64,000 nucleotides of DNA from Alphaproteobacteria bacterium (GCA_028289425.1 JANQPL010000003.1:248001-312000), one strand, 5' to 3'; counted from the first letter of the stretch, positions 1 through 9,048 are shown. Notes: generated by a model not told the origin, from the sequence alone. Program-made: numbers and translations.

Positions 1-1214
1 AACATGGCCATGCGCAGGCCCTCACCGGAATCACCTTGATTAAATGTCTCACTCAAGAAACCGATGATGAACGGCCCCAAGCCCAAGCCGATAAGGTTCA
101 AAATCAGTGTTTTGGTGGCAGCCGCCAGCGCCCTCATGCGCACCGGCGCCAGTCCCTGCACGACCGCGCCCGTCACACCGATGAAGGTGTTGCCGAGAAT
201 CATGGGAATGAAGTAAAGCGCAAAGGCCAGCGCCGACGACCCAGCGACAAGAGCGGCCGCCGTGAAGGGCGTGGCGATCGCCATGGACCAAGCGCACATC
301 CATAAATACCAGCGCCTGTCCCGGCGGGCGAGACGGTCGGCCAGCAGACCGCTGCCCACGGTGCCGATCAATCCGGCCAGCCCAAGCAATGGCCCCATGA
401 CCAGACCCACATCTTGGACGGAATAGTCATGTACACGGACAAAGAAGGACGGGAACCATTGAAGCGTGCCATAGGCCACCATGGCTTGCAGTCCGGCGCC
501 CACCGCCAAATGGCGGAACGATTTGAGGGTCCAGAGATAGGCGAAAGTCTCGCCGAGCTTTGGCGGCTCGCCGCTCTGGTCCATGTTTTCCGAAAGCCCG
601 CGTGGCGGTTCCTTAACCGTGAAATAGATCACCAAGGCGAGCAGAAGACCCGGCAGCCCCACCACCAAAAAGGCAGCGCGCCAACCAAGGTTCTCTGCGA
701 CAACCCCGCCAATCACCAGCCCTAGCATGACGCCCACCGGCACACCCATGGCGTAGACGGAAAGCGCCGTGGCCCGGTTTTCCGGCGGAAAATAGTCGGC
801 AATCATGGAATGGCAGATTGGCGCACCGCCGGACTCGCCTGCGCCGACACCGGCGCGCGCTGCTGCCAATTGCACAAAATTCTGCGCACCGCCACTCAAT
901 GCCGTCATCAAGCTCCACACGCTCAAGCAGATGGCGAGCATGGTTTTCCGTACCGTTTGGTCGGCCAATCGCGCTAAGGGAAGCGCCAAGCCCACATAAA
1001 ACAGAGTAAAGACCAACGACAGCGAGCCCACCTGGGAGTCATCCAAGCCAAAATCATTCTTGATGGGTTCCTGCAGGATTGACAGGATCTGCCGGTCGAT
1101 AAAGTTAAAGACTGCCGTGACAAAAATGATGACCAGCACGTAATAACGGTACCGCACCGGGAATTCTTGGGTGTCCAATCGGGAGCCCGTGGTGGGAATG
1201 TTGGCGGTTGCCAT
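1..1214 (-). CDS. MFS transporter, Spinster-like (3' end cut by window edge)
   Basis: The reverse strand reads from an ATG at 1214 through the left edge without a stop, giving about 404 residues of a roughly 12-helix major facilitator superfamily permease. Near the N-terminus are helix 1 followed by NFIDRQILSI, then the loop 2-3 signature region GLALPLARLADQ and the TM5-type run GVPVGVMLGLVIGG. This pattern fits the Spinster-like MFS group, inner-membrane proteins that move small organic acids or lipids; no substrate can be read from the sequence. It diverges from eutB over about 130 bp, so it could import a substrate of the catabolic genes to its right, but that is inference. The C-terminus lies outside the window. 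Confidence 0.85.
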   Translation of the reverse strand, partial: MATANIPTTGSRLDTQEFPVRYRYYVLVIIFVTAVFNFIDRQILSILQEPIKNDFGLDDSQVGSLSLVFTLFYVGLALPLARLADQTVRKTMLAICLSVWSLMTALSGGAQNFVQLAAARAGVGAGESGGAPICHSMIADYFPPENRATALSVYAMGVPVGVMLGLVIGGVVAENLGWRAAFLVVGLPGLLLALVIYFTVKEPPRGLSENMDQSGEPPKLGETFAYLWTLKSFRHLAVGAGLQAMVAYGTLQWFPSFFVRVHDYSVQDVGLVMGPLLGLAGLIGTVGSGLLADRLARRDRRWYLWMCAWSMAIATPFTAAALVAGSSALAFALYFIPMILGNTFIGVTGAVVQGLAPVRMRALAAATKTLILNLIGLGLGPFIIGFLSETFNQGDSGEGLRMAM

Positions 1215-1346
1215 GCGGCCGCGCGACCTTTTTGATGTTTTCTTGGGTCAGGCATCTTATCCGAAGAGCGCAGACTGAATAGAATGGTCGCTGGCGAGAG
1301 CACATATGTGATGACGGGGTCAGGGCCCACGGAAAGGATGTAAGCC

Positions 1347-2741
1347 TTGAGCTTTCACGCGGACATTGGCGGCACACGGTATGTCTTTAGCGATCTGCGG
1401 GATCTACTGGCGAAAGCAAGCCCGAACCGGTCCGGAGATCGGCTGGCGGGACTTGCGGCGGAGAGCGACGAAGAACGCGTGGCCGCCCGATTTGCCTTGG
1501 CGGATCTTCCGCTTACTCACTTTCTGAACGAAACCCTCGTGCCCTATGAAGCCGACGAGGTAACACGGCTGATTACAGACACCCATGACGGGCAAGCCTT
1601 TGCACCCATCGGCACCCTCACGGTCGGGGCGTTTCGTGATTGGCTTTTGTCGGACGCAGCCGATCAGGATGCTCTCAAAGCGGTGGCGGCAGGTATCACG
1701 CCGGAAATGGCGGCCGCCGTCTCAAAGCTCATGCGCAACCAAGACCTGATCGCGGTCGCCAAGAAATGCCGGGTGGTCACCCGGTTTCGCAACACGATGG
1801 GTCTTGAAGGCCGGCTTGCCGTGCGCCTGCAGCCCAATCATCCGACGGATGATGAGAAAGGGATCGTCGCCTCCATCCTAGATGGGCTCATGTATGGCTG
1901 CGGCGATGCGGTGATCGGTATTAATCCGGCAACGGACAGCCCGGCACAAACCGCCAAGCTGCTACACATCTTGGCGGAGATCATTGAGCGGCATCACATC
2001 CCCACCCAGTCCTGTGTGTTGGCCCATGTGACGACCACCCTTGACGTGATCAAGCAAGGCGCGCCGGTGGATTTAGTGTTTCAATCCATTGCGGGCACGG
2101 AAGCGGCCAATGAAAGCTTCGGTGTTTCCCTTTCCTTGTTAAAAGAAGCGCAACGCGCCGCCGTCGACTTGAAGCGAGGCACGGTCGGCAAAAACGTGAT
2201 GTACTTCGAAACCGGGCAAGGCAGCGCGCTGTCGGCGGATGCACATTACGGTTGCGATCAACAAACCATTGAAGCACGAGCATATGGCGTCGCGCGGGCA
2301 TTCGACCCCCTGCTCACGAACACGGTGGTCGGCTTTATCGGCCCGGAATATCTGTATGACGGCAAAGAGATATTGCGCGCAGGATTGGAAGATCACTTCT
2401 GCGGCAAACTGCTGGGCGTCCCCATGGGTTGCGATGTTTGCTACACAAATCACGCCGATGCCGATCAGGACGATATGGACACGCTGCTGACGGCCCTGGG
2501 TGTCGCCGGCTGCAATTTCGTGATGGGCGTTCCGGGTGCGGACGACATTATGTTGAATTATCAAAGCACCAGCTTTCACGACGCGCTCTACCTTCGCTCG
2601 GTGCTCGGCCTTAAACCGGCACCGGAATTTGAAACCTGGCTTGCCCAAATGAACATTCTTGATGCCAAGGGCCGTGTGCGGCCCCAATTGGCCGATGGAT
2701 CTGGCGCCGCAGCGCTGGTTGCACCGGACGCAGTCCGATGA
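1347..2741 (+). CDS. eutB: Ethanolamine ammonia-lyase large subunit EutB
   Basis: Catalytic subunit of adenosylcobalamin-dependent ethanolamine ammonia-lyase, which converts ethanolamine to acetaldehyde and ammonia. The 464 residues match the family length, and the known substrate-site residues are visible in context: the Arg and Gln of AVRLQPNHP (about residue 160), the Asn of IGINP (193), the Glu of YFETGQGS (about 287) and the Asp of GCDVCYTNHADAD (about 360). The start is TTG: an in-frame TAA stands two codons upstream, and AAGGA lies eight bases ahead of the TTG, so no longer reading is possible. The 3' end overlaps eutC by 4 bp (ATGA), a sign of translational coupling. No EutA reactivase, cobalamin adenosyltransferase or microcompartment shell gene is near, so the acetaldehyde is presumably handled in the cytosol by enzymes encoded elsewhere. 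Confidence 0.97.
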   Translation: MSFHADIGGTRYVFSDLRDLLAKASPNRSGDRLAGLAAESDEERVAARFALADLPLTHFLNETLVPYEADEVTRLITDTHDGQAFAPIGTLTVGAFRDWLLSDAADQDALKAVAAGITPEMAAAVSKLMRNQDLIAVAKKCRVVTRFRNTMGLEGRLAVRLQPNHPTDDEKGIVASILDGLMYGCGDAVIGINPATDSPAQTAKLLHILAEIIERHHIPTQSCVLAHVTTTLDVIKQGAPVDLVFQSIAGTEAANESFGVSLSLLKEAQRAAVDLKRGTVGKNVMYFETGQGSALSADAHYGCDQQTIEARAYGVARAFDPLLTNTVVGFIGPEYLYDGKEILRAGLEDHFCGKLLGVPMGCDVCYTNHADADQDDMDTLLTALGVAGCNFVMGVPGADDIMLNYQSTSFHDALYLRSVLGLKPAPEFETWLAQMNILDAKGRVRPQLADGSGAAALVAPDAVR

Positions 2742-3508
2742 CCGAACGCCCCGCCGACCCTTGGAGCGCGTTTCGGCGCTTCACCCAGGCACGCATCGCC
2801 TTGGGCCGTTCAGGGGACGGATTGCCCACACCGCATGTGCTCGATTTTCAACTGGCGCATGCCCAAGCGCGCGACGCGGTCCTCGGCCGGATGGATGTAG
2901 CGGTGCTGAGAGCTCAGCTCAAAGATACCGACTTGGCCGACCACCCCATCGTCACCGTTACAAGCCGCGCCGAAAATCGAAGCGCATTTCTTCAACGTCC
3001 CGATCTCGGCCGCCAATTGTCGGAAAGCGACGGTGACACACTTCGCGCTGCCCATACCAGCAAACCGCCGGACGTTGTTTTCGTGATTGGCGATGGATTG
3101 TCCGCATTGGCCATCGAGTCCTATGCAATAGAGGTGTTTTCAGACGCGATGAAGCAGATGCCGGACCTGTCCGTAGGCCCTTTAGTGATGGCACAGCAAG
3201 CCCGCGTTGCCCTGGGGGACGAAATCGCCGTTGCGCTGAACGCACAGGCCGTCATCATCCTGATTGGCGAACGGCCGGGCCTGTCTGCCGCCGATAGTTT
3301 AGGGGCATATCTCACCTATCGTCCGCGCATCGGGTCCCAAAACGCCGACCGAAATTGTATTTCAAACATCCGGAACGGCGGCTTATACCCGCGCGAAGCT
3401 GCCGCCCGCATCAACTACCTATTGCGGGCCGCGATCAAACAAGGGCAAAGTGGATTTCGATTGAAGGATCTTTCGGAAAACGAATTACTGACGTCTGAAG
3501 ATCCGTAG
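2738..3508 (+). CDS. eutC: Ethanolamine ammonia-lyase small subunit EutC
   Basis: Light subunit of ethanolamine ammonia-lyase, which helps hold adenosylcobalamin at the interface with EutB. The family signatures are clear: VIGDGLSA around residue 115, and the C-terminal run GERPGLSAADSLGAYLTY followed by RNCISNIRNGGL. At 256 residues it lacks the N-terminal extension of the enterobacterial protein, which is usual for compact EutC homologues. The ATG overlaps the eutB stop by 4 bp. The next gene, a metallophosphoesterase, starts 40 bp downstream and may share the transcript. Confidence 0.96.
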   Translation: MTERPADPWSAFRRFTQARIALGRSGDGLPTPHVLDFQLAHAQARDAVLGRMDVAVLRAQLKDTDLADHPIVTVTSRAENRSAFLQRPDLGRQLSESDGDTLRAAHTSKPPDVVFVIGDGLSALAIESYAIEVFSDAMKQMPDLSVGPLVMAQQARVALGDEIAVALNAQAVIILIGERPGLSAADSLGAYLTYRPRIGSQNADRNCISNIRNGGLYPREAAARINYLLRAAIKQGQSGFRLKDLSENELLTSEDP

Positions 3509-3548
3509 GGATTCGTCAGACGCTCCGGGCCAGAGCGGTACATGTCTC

Positions 3549-4382
3549 ATGAGTAGCTTTTCATTCATTGCTTTGGGCGATATGCCCTACCGCAAGAAGG
3601 ACCTTCCTGCCTTCGACAAACTCATTGCAGAGATTAATCACCGAAACCCACGCTTTGTCGTCCACCTGGGTGACATGAAGGGCGGACCCGGCGCCTTCAA
3701 AAAAGACCTGTATGTGGGGCGGCGCGAGATCTTCTCAGAAATCAAGGCGCCCTTCATTTACACCCCCGGAGACAATGATTGGGTAGACGGCCGAGTGACC
3801 GCCAAAGGCATGCGCACACCCGCCACGCGACTGAAGAAACTGCGCCAAGTGTTCTACGACGATGCAGAGAACACCATTGACTCGAAGCTGTGGATCATCC
3901 GTCAGGATACGTTTGTGGAAAACGCCTGGTGGACCATGAACGACATTTTGTTTCTTACGCTGCACACCATCGGGAAGAACAACAATCGTACCAACAACCG
4001 CACAGAATTCAACAAACGCAACAAAGCCAATCTGGAATGGTTGGCGAATTGCGTTGGTGAGGCACCACACCACGCTATCGTTGTTTTCACCCATGCCAAC
4101 CTATGGCATCCCGGCCGGAAGCGCCCGATCCAATCGGGATTTGCGGAGTTGATCGAGGCGATCGGTAAGCTCGCCGCCGATTTGAGCATCCCGGTTTTGG
4201 TCATGCATGGGGACAAGCACAAACTTCTCGTGGACAGTCCCAGCATCTCCGCCACCGCCTCTGCTCACATATCGTCGCTGACACGGGTGCAAGTCATGGG
4301 GGACGACCACATCGGTGCCGTCGAAGTCATGGTCCATGAAGACAGCTGCGTGCGTTTCGGATTTGAGACCCTGACTGTTTAG
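3549..4382 (+). CDS. Calcineurin-like metallophosphoesterase family protein
   Basis: A 277-residue soluble protein with the spaced metal-binding blocks of the calcineurin-like phosphoesterase fold: LGDMPY with Asp11, HLGDMKGG with Asp42, PGDNDW at 73-78 in place of the common GNHD, FTHANLWHP around residue 184, and MHGDKHK near 215. No signal peptide is seen, so a cytoplasmic dinuclear metallo-phosphatase or nuclease is the reasonable call. The substrate is unknown. It lies 40 bp after eutC on the same strand; whether it takes part in ethanolamine use, for example on a phosphorylated ethanolamine derivative, is speculation. The ribosome-binding site ahead of the ATG is weak. Confidence 0.75.
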   Translation: MSSFSFIALGDMPYRKKDLPAFDKLIAEINHRNPRFVVHLGDMKGGPGAFKKDLYVGRREIFSEIKAPFIYTPGDNDWVDGRVTAKGMRTPATRLKKLRQVFYDDAENTIDSKLWIIRQDTFVENAWWTMNDILFLTLHTIGKNNNRTNNRTEFNKRNKANLEWLANCVGEAPHHAIVVFTHANLWHPGRKRPIQSGFAELIEAIGKLAADLSIPVLVMHGDKHKLLVDSPSISATASAHISSLTRVQVMGDDHIGAVEVMVHEDSCVRFGFETLTV

Positions 4383-4531
4383 ACGGCTGCCGGTCCTTAC
4401 ACCATCTCCCGAGCAACTCCTTTAGTAGCACGTTGGTTTCTCCGGTTTTACTTCTGCCGTTTGATGCTGTTCGGCGGGCATTTGCTGGTCTAAGCTTTTC
4501 CCAACAAAAGAACATCAATGGGAGGATGCCC

Positions 4532-4900
4532 GTGCTGGTGATCTCAGCAATTTTGGAGTTTGCAAGCGAGGCCGATCGAAACAAAGCCGTGGCTTTGACG
4601 GCGCCCATACAGAAAGCGACCCGGGACGAAGAGGAAGGCTGTGTTGCCTATTGCTTTGCGCCTGACCCCTGCTATCCGACCAGAATTCAAGTGTTTGAGG
4701 AATGGGACAATGGCGCATGCCTCGCCGCCCATTTCAAACACCCCAATTACGATGCCATGGTGGAAGCGCTCGGCAGTGTGGGCATCGTCAATACATCGAA
4801 CAAACTTTATTTGATCGCCAAGACAGAGCCCGTGTACGGACCAAATGCAGAACGGCGCGAAGTTTTCTTTGACGGCGCCGAAGAGCCGAAGGTGAGCTGA
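4532..4900 (+). CDS. Antibiotic biosynthesis monooxygenase (ABM)-domain protein
   Basis: A small (about 122 aa) dimeric ferredoxin-like-fold protein of the ABM / quinol monooxygenase type. The visible pattern is LVISAILEFASEADRNKAV, then KATRDEEEGCVAY, then QVFEEWDNGACLAAHFKHPNY, which is the typical strand / helix / E-x-W / H-x-x-x-x-H-x layout. An ATG at 4526 directly abuts the GGGAGG sequence and is unlikely to initiate; the in-frame GTG at 4532 has a proper six-base gap to it and is chosen. The C-terminal 30 residues extend past the usual domain. The stop lies one base before the ATG of the next amidohydrolase, so the two are probably cotranslated. Members oxidise aromatic or quinol compounds without a cofactor, or act as stress factors; the substrate here is unknown. 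Confidence 0.75.
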   Translation: MLVISAILEFASEADRNKAVALTAPIQKATRDEEEGCVAYCFAPDPCYPTRIQVFEEWDNGACLAAHFKHPNYDAMVEALGSVGIVNTSNKLYLIAKTEPVYGPNAERREVFFDGAEEPKVS

Positions 4901-4901
4901 C

Positions 4902-5882
4902 ATGGCCGCGCCCCGCGTCATCGATTTACACGCCCATGTGGTAATCGAAGACGCCTACGGAAAGGCTGGACCCTACGGGCCGGAAATGGCGCAGGACGAA
5001 AAGGGCGTGCCCTATTTCCGCATCGGCAACTATCAAATGAAACCGATGCAATATAAGGGAACTGTGTTTACCGACGTGACAATGCGTCTGGAACAAATGG
5101 AAAAGGTCGGCATCGACCTTCAGCTCTTATCGCCCAATCCGCTGACCATGTTCCATTTGATCGATGCGGAAAACGCCATTCGATACTGCAAAACCCACAA
5201 CGATGCGATGGCAAAGCTGGTCTCCGACCATCCGGAGAAACTGCTCGGATCTGCAGCGCTGCCCATGCAAGATTTAGACGCCGCTATGTCGGAACTGGAG
5301 CGCTGCGTTAGGGACCTGGGCCTCAAGGTGGCCTATACCGGAACGGATTATGCCTATCCGCTGGACGATCCGTGCCTGGACGATTTCTATCGTACGCTCG
5401 TTGCATTGGATGTGCCTTTGTTCATGCACCCCGCCTCCACCGGCGGGGCGGAGGGTCCGGCGGACAAGCGCATGGAACGGTTCGACCTGGGTATTGTCTT
5501 TGGCTACGCGGTGGACGAGACCCTTGCCACTGCGTCCCTGATTTTGGGCGGAGTTCTAGACCGCCATCCCGCTCTCGACATCTGCATCTCCCATGGGGGA
5601 GGTACCATTCCCTTCGTGGCGGATCGGTTCGATGGCATGGCGGATTTTCGCGCGCGCATGACCGGCAAGCCGCGATCGCGCACCTTCCGAGAGCGATTGA
5701 AAGGGCTGTGGTTCGACGCCCATGTGGAAGGGGATGCGCCGCTGCACATGCTGGTCGATATGGTGGGCACGGAGAAACTTGTTTGGGGCACCAATTTTGG
5801 CGGATGGGATACGCCCCAGAAGGCCGATGATTTTGCCGCAAGCCTTACGGGAAATGCCGAAAGGCTATTGAGACTTGAATAA
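4902..5882 (+). CDS. Amidohydrolase, ACMSD-type (amidohydrolase 2 family)
   Basis: A 326-residue TIM-barrel metal-dependent hydrolase or decarboxylase of the 2-amino-3-carboxymuconate-6-semialdehyde decarboxylase group. Metal ligands are visible as IDLHAH (His10, His12), FMHPAS (about residue 175), ISHGGG (about 233) and the late Asp in NFGGWD near residue 304. Known relatives decarboxylate ring-cleavage products or hydroxylated aromatic acids. AAGGTGAG sits six bases ahead of the ATG, and the upstream ABM-domain gene ends one base before it, so the pair may act on one aromatic or enol substrate. The stop is followed by a strong hairpin before the next gene. Confidence 0.88.
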   Translation: MAAPRVIDLHAHVVIEDAYGKAGPYGPEMAQDEKGVPYFRIGNYQMKPMQYKGTVFTDVTMRLEQMEKVGIDLQLLSPNPLTMFHLIDAENAIRYCKTHNDAMAKLVSDHPEKLLGSAALPMQDLDAAMSELERCVRDLGLKVAYTGTDYAYPLDDPCLDDFYRTLVALDVPLFMHPASTGGAEGPADKRMERFDLGIVFGYAVDETLATASLILGGVLDRHPALDICISHGGGTIPFVADRFDGMADFRARMTGKPRSRTFRERLKGLWFDAHVEGDAPLHMLVDMVGTEKLVWGTNFGGWDTPQKADDFAASLTGNAERLLRLE

Positions 5883-5893
5883 TGCTGGACCAT

Positions 5894-5958
5894 CCCGCTC
5901 CCCCGTCCCAACCACCCCAAGGGTACCCTGGCTCGGGTCGTTGGGACGGGGGAGCGGG
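5894..5958 (+). promoter_or_regulatory. Perfect 19-bp inverted repeat between two amidohydrolase genes
   Basis: Bases 5894-5912 and 5940-5958 are exact reverse complements (19 of 19) around a 27-base loop that itself holds the palindrome GGGTACCC at 5921-5928. The stem is very GC-rich, and no T-run follows on either strand, so it is not a textbook intrinsic terminator. It starts 12 bases after the stop of the ACMSD-type gene and ends 42 bases before the next ATG, so it could protect or process the operon mRNA or set a ratio between the two genes. Confidence 0.7.
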
Positions 5959-6000
5959 CCGGCCCGGCAACCTGACAACTGACACACCAAGGAGGTCAGT

Positions 6001-7356
6001 ATGGCGACGCACACGCTGTTCACAACCGTCAATCTATTCACGGGTGTCGACGACGAAGTCATCCAACCTGGCGCCGTTTGGGTGGAAGACAATCTGATCC
6101 GATTTGCCGGTCCGGAAAGCGACGTGCCCAATCTGCCGGATACAACAACACGTGTGGACTTAGGCGGACAATTCGTCATGCCCGGCATGACCGAATCCCA
6201 CGCGCACATCTCCTACACGAACAATGGCCCGACAGAACTTGACAAAACGCCGGTGGAAGAGGCGATGGTGTCCTCCGTCGATAATGCGCGGCTGATGCTG
6301 GGTTCGGGGTTCACCTCGGCCATTAGCTTCGGATCGGTGCACCGCATTGATGTCTATTTGCGGGACGCTATCAACAAAGGTCAAATTCCCGGTCCCCGTT
6401 TGATTGCGTCCGGACGCGACGTGGGCGCCACTGCAAGCAACGCAGACCTTCATCCCGACTATGCCAGACCACAGATGGAAGGGCTGGGCATGCTGGTGGA
6501 TGGGCCTTGGGCAGTGCGCCGCGCCGTGCGTACCTTGCGCAAGAACCGCGCAAACATCATCAAAATCTTCCTCGATGGCGAAGGACTGTCGGACCACGCG
6601 CCACCCGGCGAACTGACCTACACGGATGATGAAGTGGCCGCCGCCGTCAACGAAGCGCACACGCGCAATATGCGGGTGGCTTGCCACTCCCGCTCGGCCG
6701 CCGCGGTCAAGCAAGCCGTGCGGCATGGCGTCGATGTCATCGGCCACGCCAATTTCCTGGATGATGAAGCCGTCGACATGCTGAAAAAAGCGCGCGACAG
6801 GCTGGCGGTGGGTCCCGCCATCGCCTGGGAAATTAAGTTTGTCGAGAATGCCGAACGCATGGGCTTTTCCATGAAAACGGTGGAAGCCCGAGGCTATCTC
6901 ACGGAAATCGAAGAAACGAAGAAAGCGGTCAAACGCCTGCGGGAAGCCGGCGTCCGTGTGCTGATCGGTGGGGACTATGGCCTCAACATCACGCCGCACG
7001 GCACCTATGCCAAAGACATTGAATATTTCGTGGACCATTTCGGTATGTCGAACACGGAGGCGTTGTTGTGCGCAACACGTGACGGCGGCGCGGTCGCGGA
7101 CCCCAGGGGCATGCTGGGTACGCTTGAAGAAGGCAAGCTGGCCGATCTGGTCATTGTCGACGGCAACCCCGTGGAAGAGGTGCGCGTGCTGCAAGATCAC
7201 AGCCGCATCACCGCGGTGATGAAGGACGGCAAAATCTATCGGGGCCTGACCAATGACAATCCGTACTTGGCGTCGTCCGAGGACTTGGTAACGGCCCGTG
7301 CCCAGTCGCCGAAGCGGCAAGCGTCTGTGGCGCCACTTCTTCAGACCGCTAATTAG
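6001..7356 (+). CDS. Metal-dependent amidohydrolase (imidazolonepropionase-like)
   Basis: A 451-residue cyclic amidohydrolase of the imidazolonepropionase / prolidase-like superfamily. It has a beta-sandwich part around the barrel (TLFTTVNLFTGVDDEVI at the N-terminus), the first metal pair in GMTESHAHIS (about residue 65), later ligands in RVACHSRSAAA and VIGHANFLDDE, and the late Asp in IGGDYG near residue 322. The C-terminal strand LGTLEEGKLADLVIVDGNP is the standard end of this family. AAGGAGGT at 5989-5996 is a near-perfect Shine-Dalgarno for the chosen ATG. Substrates of relatives are N-acyl amino acids, dipeptides and hydantoin-like rings; this one is not assigned. It shares a strand with the enoyl-CoA hydratase 36 bp later. 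Confidence 0.85.
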   Translation: MATHTLFTTVNLFTGVDDEVIQPGAVWVEDNLIRFAGPESDVPNLPDTTTRVDLGGQFVMPGMTESHAHISYTNNGPTELDKTPVEEAMVSSVDNARLMLGSGFTSAISFGSVHRIDVYLRDAINKGQIPGPRLIASGRDVGATASNADLHPDYARPQMEGLGMLVDGPWAVRRAVRTLRKNRANIIKIFLDGEGLSDHAPPGELTYTDDEVAAAVNEAHTRNMRVACHSRSAAAVKQAVRHGVDVIGHANFLDDEAVDMLKKARDRLAVGPAIAWEIKFVENAERMGFSMKTVEARGYLTEIEETKKAVKRLREAGVRVLIGGDYGLNITPHGTYAKDIEYFVDHFGMSNTEALLCATRDGGAVADPRGMLGTLEEGKLADLVIVDGNPVEEVRVLQDHSRITAVMKDGKIYRGLTNDNPYLASSEDLVTARAQSPKRQASVAPLLQTAN

Positions 7357-7392
7357 ATCAAACAACATCCTCAATCGGGGGGAATACACATT

Positions 7393-8181
7393 ATGCTGGA
7401 TGCCAAACAATTTGAAACCATCGATATCGACAAACGCGACAACGGCGTGGTGGTGGCCAGGCTTAACCGGCCCGATCGCCTCAATGCGGTCAATGGGCGG
7501 ATGCATACGGAGCTCGCCAACATCGCGCGGGAAGCCGACAATGACGACGACGTGCGGGTGCTTGTTCTGACAGGCGCTGGGCGGGCCTTTTGCGCCGGCG
7601 GCGATTTCAGTGGCGAAGGCGGCGCAATCATGGGTCGGCAGGGCCTCAAGGAAACACGCGAAATCGTCGACCATATGCTCGATTGCAGCATTCCGGTCAT
7701 TTCGGCGGTCAACGGATACGCCATGGGTCTGGGCGCGACCGTCGCCCTGCTTGCCGATATTGTGGTTGCGGGAAAATCCACCACCTTCGCCGACACCCAT
7801 GTGAAAATGGGTATTGGCGCCGGCGATGGCGGTCAGGTCATCTGGCCGTTGTTGATGGGCGTCAACCGCGCCAAATACTATTTGATGACAGGGGACCGTA
7901 TTAGCGGTGAAGAAGCGGAACGCGCGGGCCTCGTCAATTTTCTCGTGGAAGACGACGAGGTGCTGCCGAAGGCGATGGAAATTGCCGACCGGCTTGCGGC
8001 GGGACCGGGCCTTGCCATCTCGGCCTCTAAAGTGGGCATCAACCAATACATCAAGATGGTCTCCAATTTGGTGCTGCCCTACTCGTTCGGCGCTGAACTC
8101 CAAACGTTCAGAAGTGAAGATGCGAGAGAAGCCATCAAGGCGTTCCAGGAAAAGCGCGAACCGAACTTCAAGAGCAGATAA
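7393..8181 (+). CDS. Enoyl-CoA hydratase/isomerase family protein
   Basis: A 262-residue crotonase-fold enzyme. The first oxyanion-hole segment is GAGRAFCAGGDFSG (about residues 60-73), and the second is NGYAMGLGATVALLADIVV (about 107-125). An acidic residue follows in the THVKMGIGAGDGG region, where hydratases carry a catalytic Glu; here the local sequence is IGAGDGG, so classic hydratase activity is not certain. The C-terminal EKREPNFK tail is typical of the family. It sits between an amidohydrolase and a phytanoyl-CoA dioxygenase, which suggests that the catabolic substrate becomes a CoA thioester. GGGG precedes the ATG at a workable distance. Confidence 0.9.
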   Translation: MLDAKQFETIDIDKRDNGVVVARLNRPDRLNAVNGRMHTELANIAREADNDDDVRVLVLTGAGRAFCAGGDFSGEGGAIMGRQGLKETREIVDHMLDCSIPVISAVNGYAMGLGATVALLADIVVAGKSTTFADTHVKMGIGAGDGGQVIWPLLMGVNRAKYYLMTGDRISGEEAERAGLVNFLVEDDEVLPKAMEIADRLAAGPGLAISASKVGINQYIKMVSNLVLPYSFGAELQTFRSEDAREAIKAFQEKREPNFKSR

Positions 8182-8196
8182 AAGCTTGGACCAAGC

Positions 8197-9048
8197 ATGA
8201 CGCACCCTCTGATTACGGATGAAATGAAAGAGCAGTACAAGAAGGATGGAGTCGTCTTCTTGAAGCAGGCGCTTCATCCGGAATGGCTGATGCTCATTGA
8301 GCAGGGCCTTGCCCGCATCATGTCGAACAGCGCCCAAGCCAAGTTCAAATTCTACGAAGATCGGCCCGACCAGTTTCTGGAAACCGTACGCAATATGGAG
8401 GTCACGCCCGAGATCGCAACGCTGATTTATCACTCGCCCATTGCAGACATGATCGGGGCGCTGATCGGCTCGGAGAACGTTTGGTATTATTCGGACGAAT
8501 TCTTCATCAAGGATGCTGGCGGGGCCGGCCGCACGCCGTGGCATCAGGACATGCCTTACTTCCCCATCGAAGGGGAGCAGGTGGCGTCCATCTGGATATC
8601 GCTCGATCCCTTGCGCAAGGAAGAGTGCCTGGAGATGATTCCGGGCAGCCACCGCCAAACACGATATGACGGTTTCGACCCGACAGCCGTGAAGGAAGAT
8701 CCGAAGAAACCCTATTACGGCGAAGATTTGCCTCCCCTGCCGGATATCGAGGCCGAACGAAACAAATGGAACATTGTGTCTTTCGATATCAAGCCCGGAG
8801 ATGCCATTTTTCTGCATCCGGCCGTGCTTCATGGCGGCGGACCGACAGGCGCCAACGGGCGCAGGCGGGCACTCACCATTCGTCTGTATGGAGATGATAT
8901 TGTCTTTGGCGAGCGGCCGTCATCGAAACCCTATGCGCCTTATACGCCGGGTCTTTCCCAGTTACTCAAACCGGGCGCGCCCTTGCGCGGCCCATGGTAT
9001 CCGCGACTGCGTCCGCTGCCCCAACACATCCGCGACGTATATGTTTGA
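8197..9048 (+). CDS. Phytanoyl-CoA dioxygenase (PhyH) family protein
   Basis: A 283-residue Fe(II)/2-oxoglutarate-dependent oxygenase. The facial triad is visible as W-H116-Q-D118 and the distal His212 in PAVLHGGG, with a following basic cluster (GRRRAL) that would bind the 2-oxoglutarate carboxylate. Relatives hydroxylate CoA thioesters such as phytanoyl-CoA, or small metabolites and osmolytes. It begins 15 bp after the enoyl-CoA hydratase, so it probably belongs to the same operon and may hydroxylate the same acyl-CoA. Its stop is 50 bp from the 3' end of the convergent symporter gene; no clear terminator is visible in that gap. Confidence 0.9.
   Translation: MTHPLITDEMKEQYKKDGVVFLKQALHPEWLMLIEQGLARIMSNSAQAKFKFYEDRPDQFLETVRNMEVTPEIATLIYHSPIADMIGALIGSENVWYYSDEFFIKDAGGAGRTPWHQDMPYFPIEGEQVASIWISLDPLRKEECLEMIPGSHRQTRYDGFDPTAVKEDPKKPYYGEDLPPLPDIEAERNKWNIVSFDIKPGDAIFLHPAVLHGGGPTGANGRRRALTIRLYGDDIVFGERPSSKPYAPYTPGLSQLLKPGAPLRGPWYPRLRPLPQHIRDVYV

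Noticed and set aside
1347-3508. Ethanolamine microcompartment operon
   Set aside because: Only eutB and eutC are present; no shell protein, EutA or aldehyde dehydrogenase gene is in the window.
6160-8832. An 890-codon open frame on the reverse strand under the amidohydrolase, hydratase and dioxygenase genes
   Set aside because: It runs antisense to three clear enzyme genes, has no family features and crosses their intergenic gaps; it is a codon-bias shadow.
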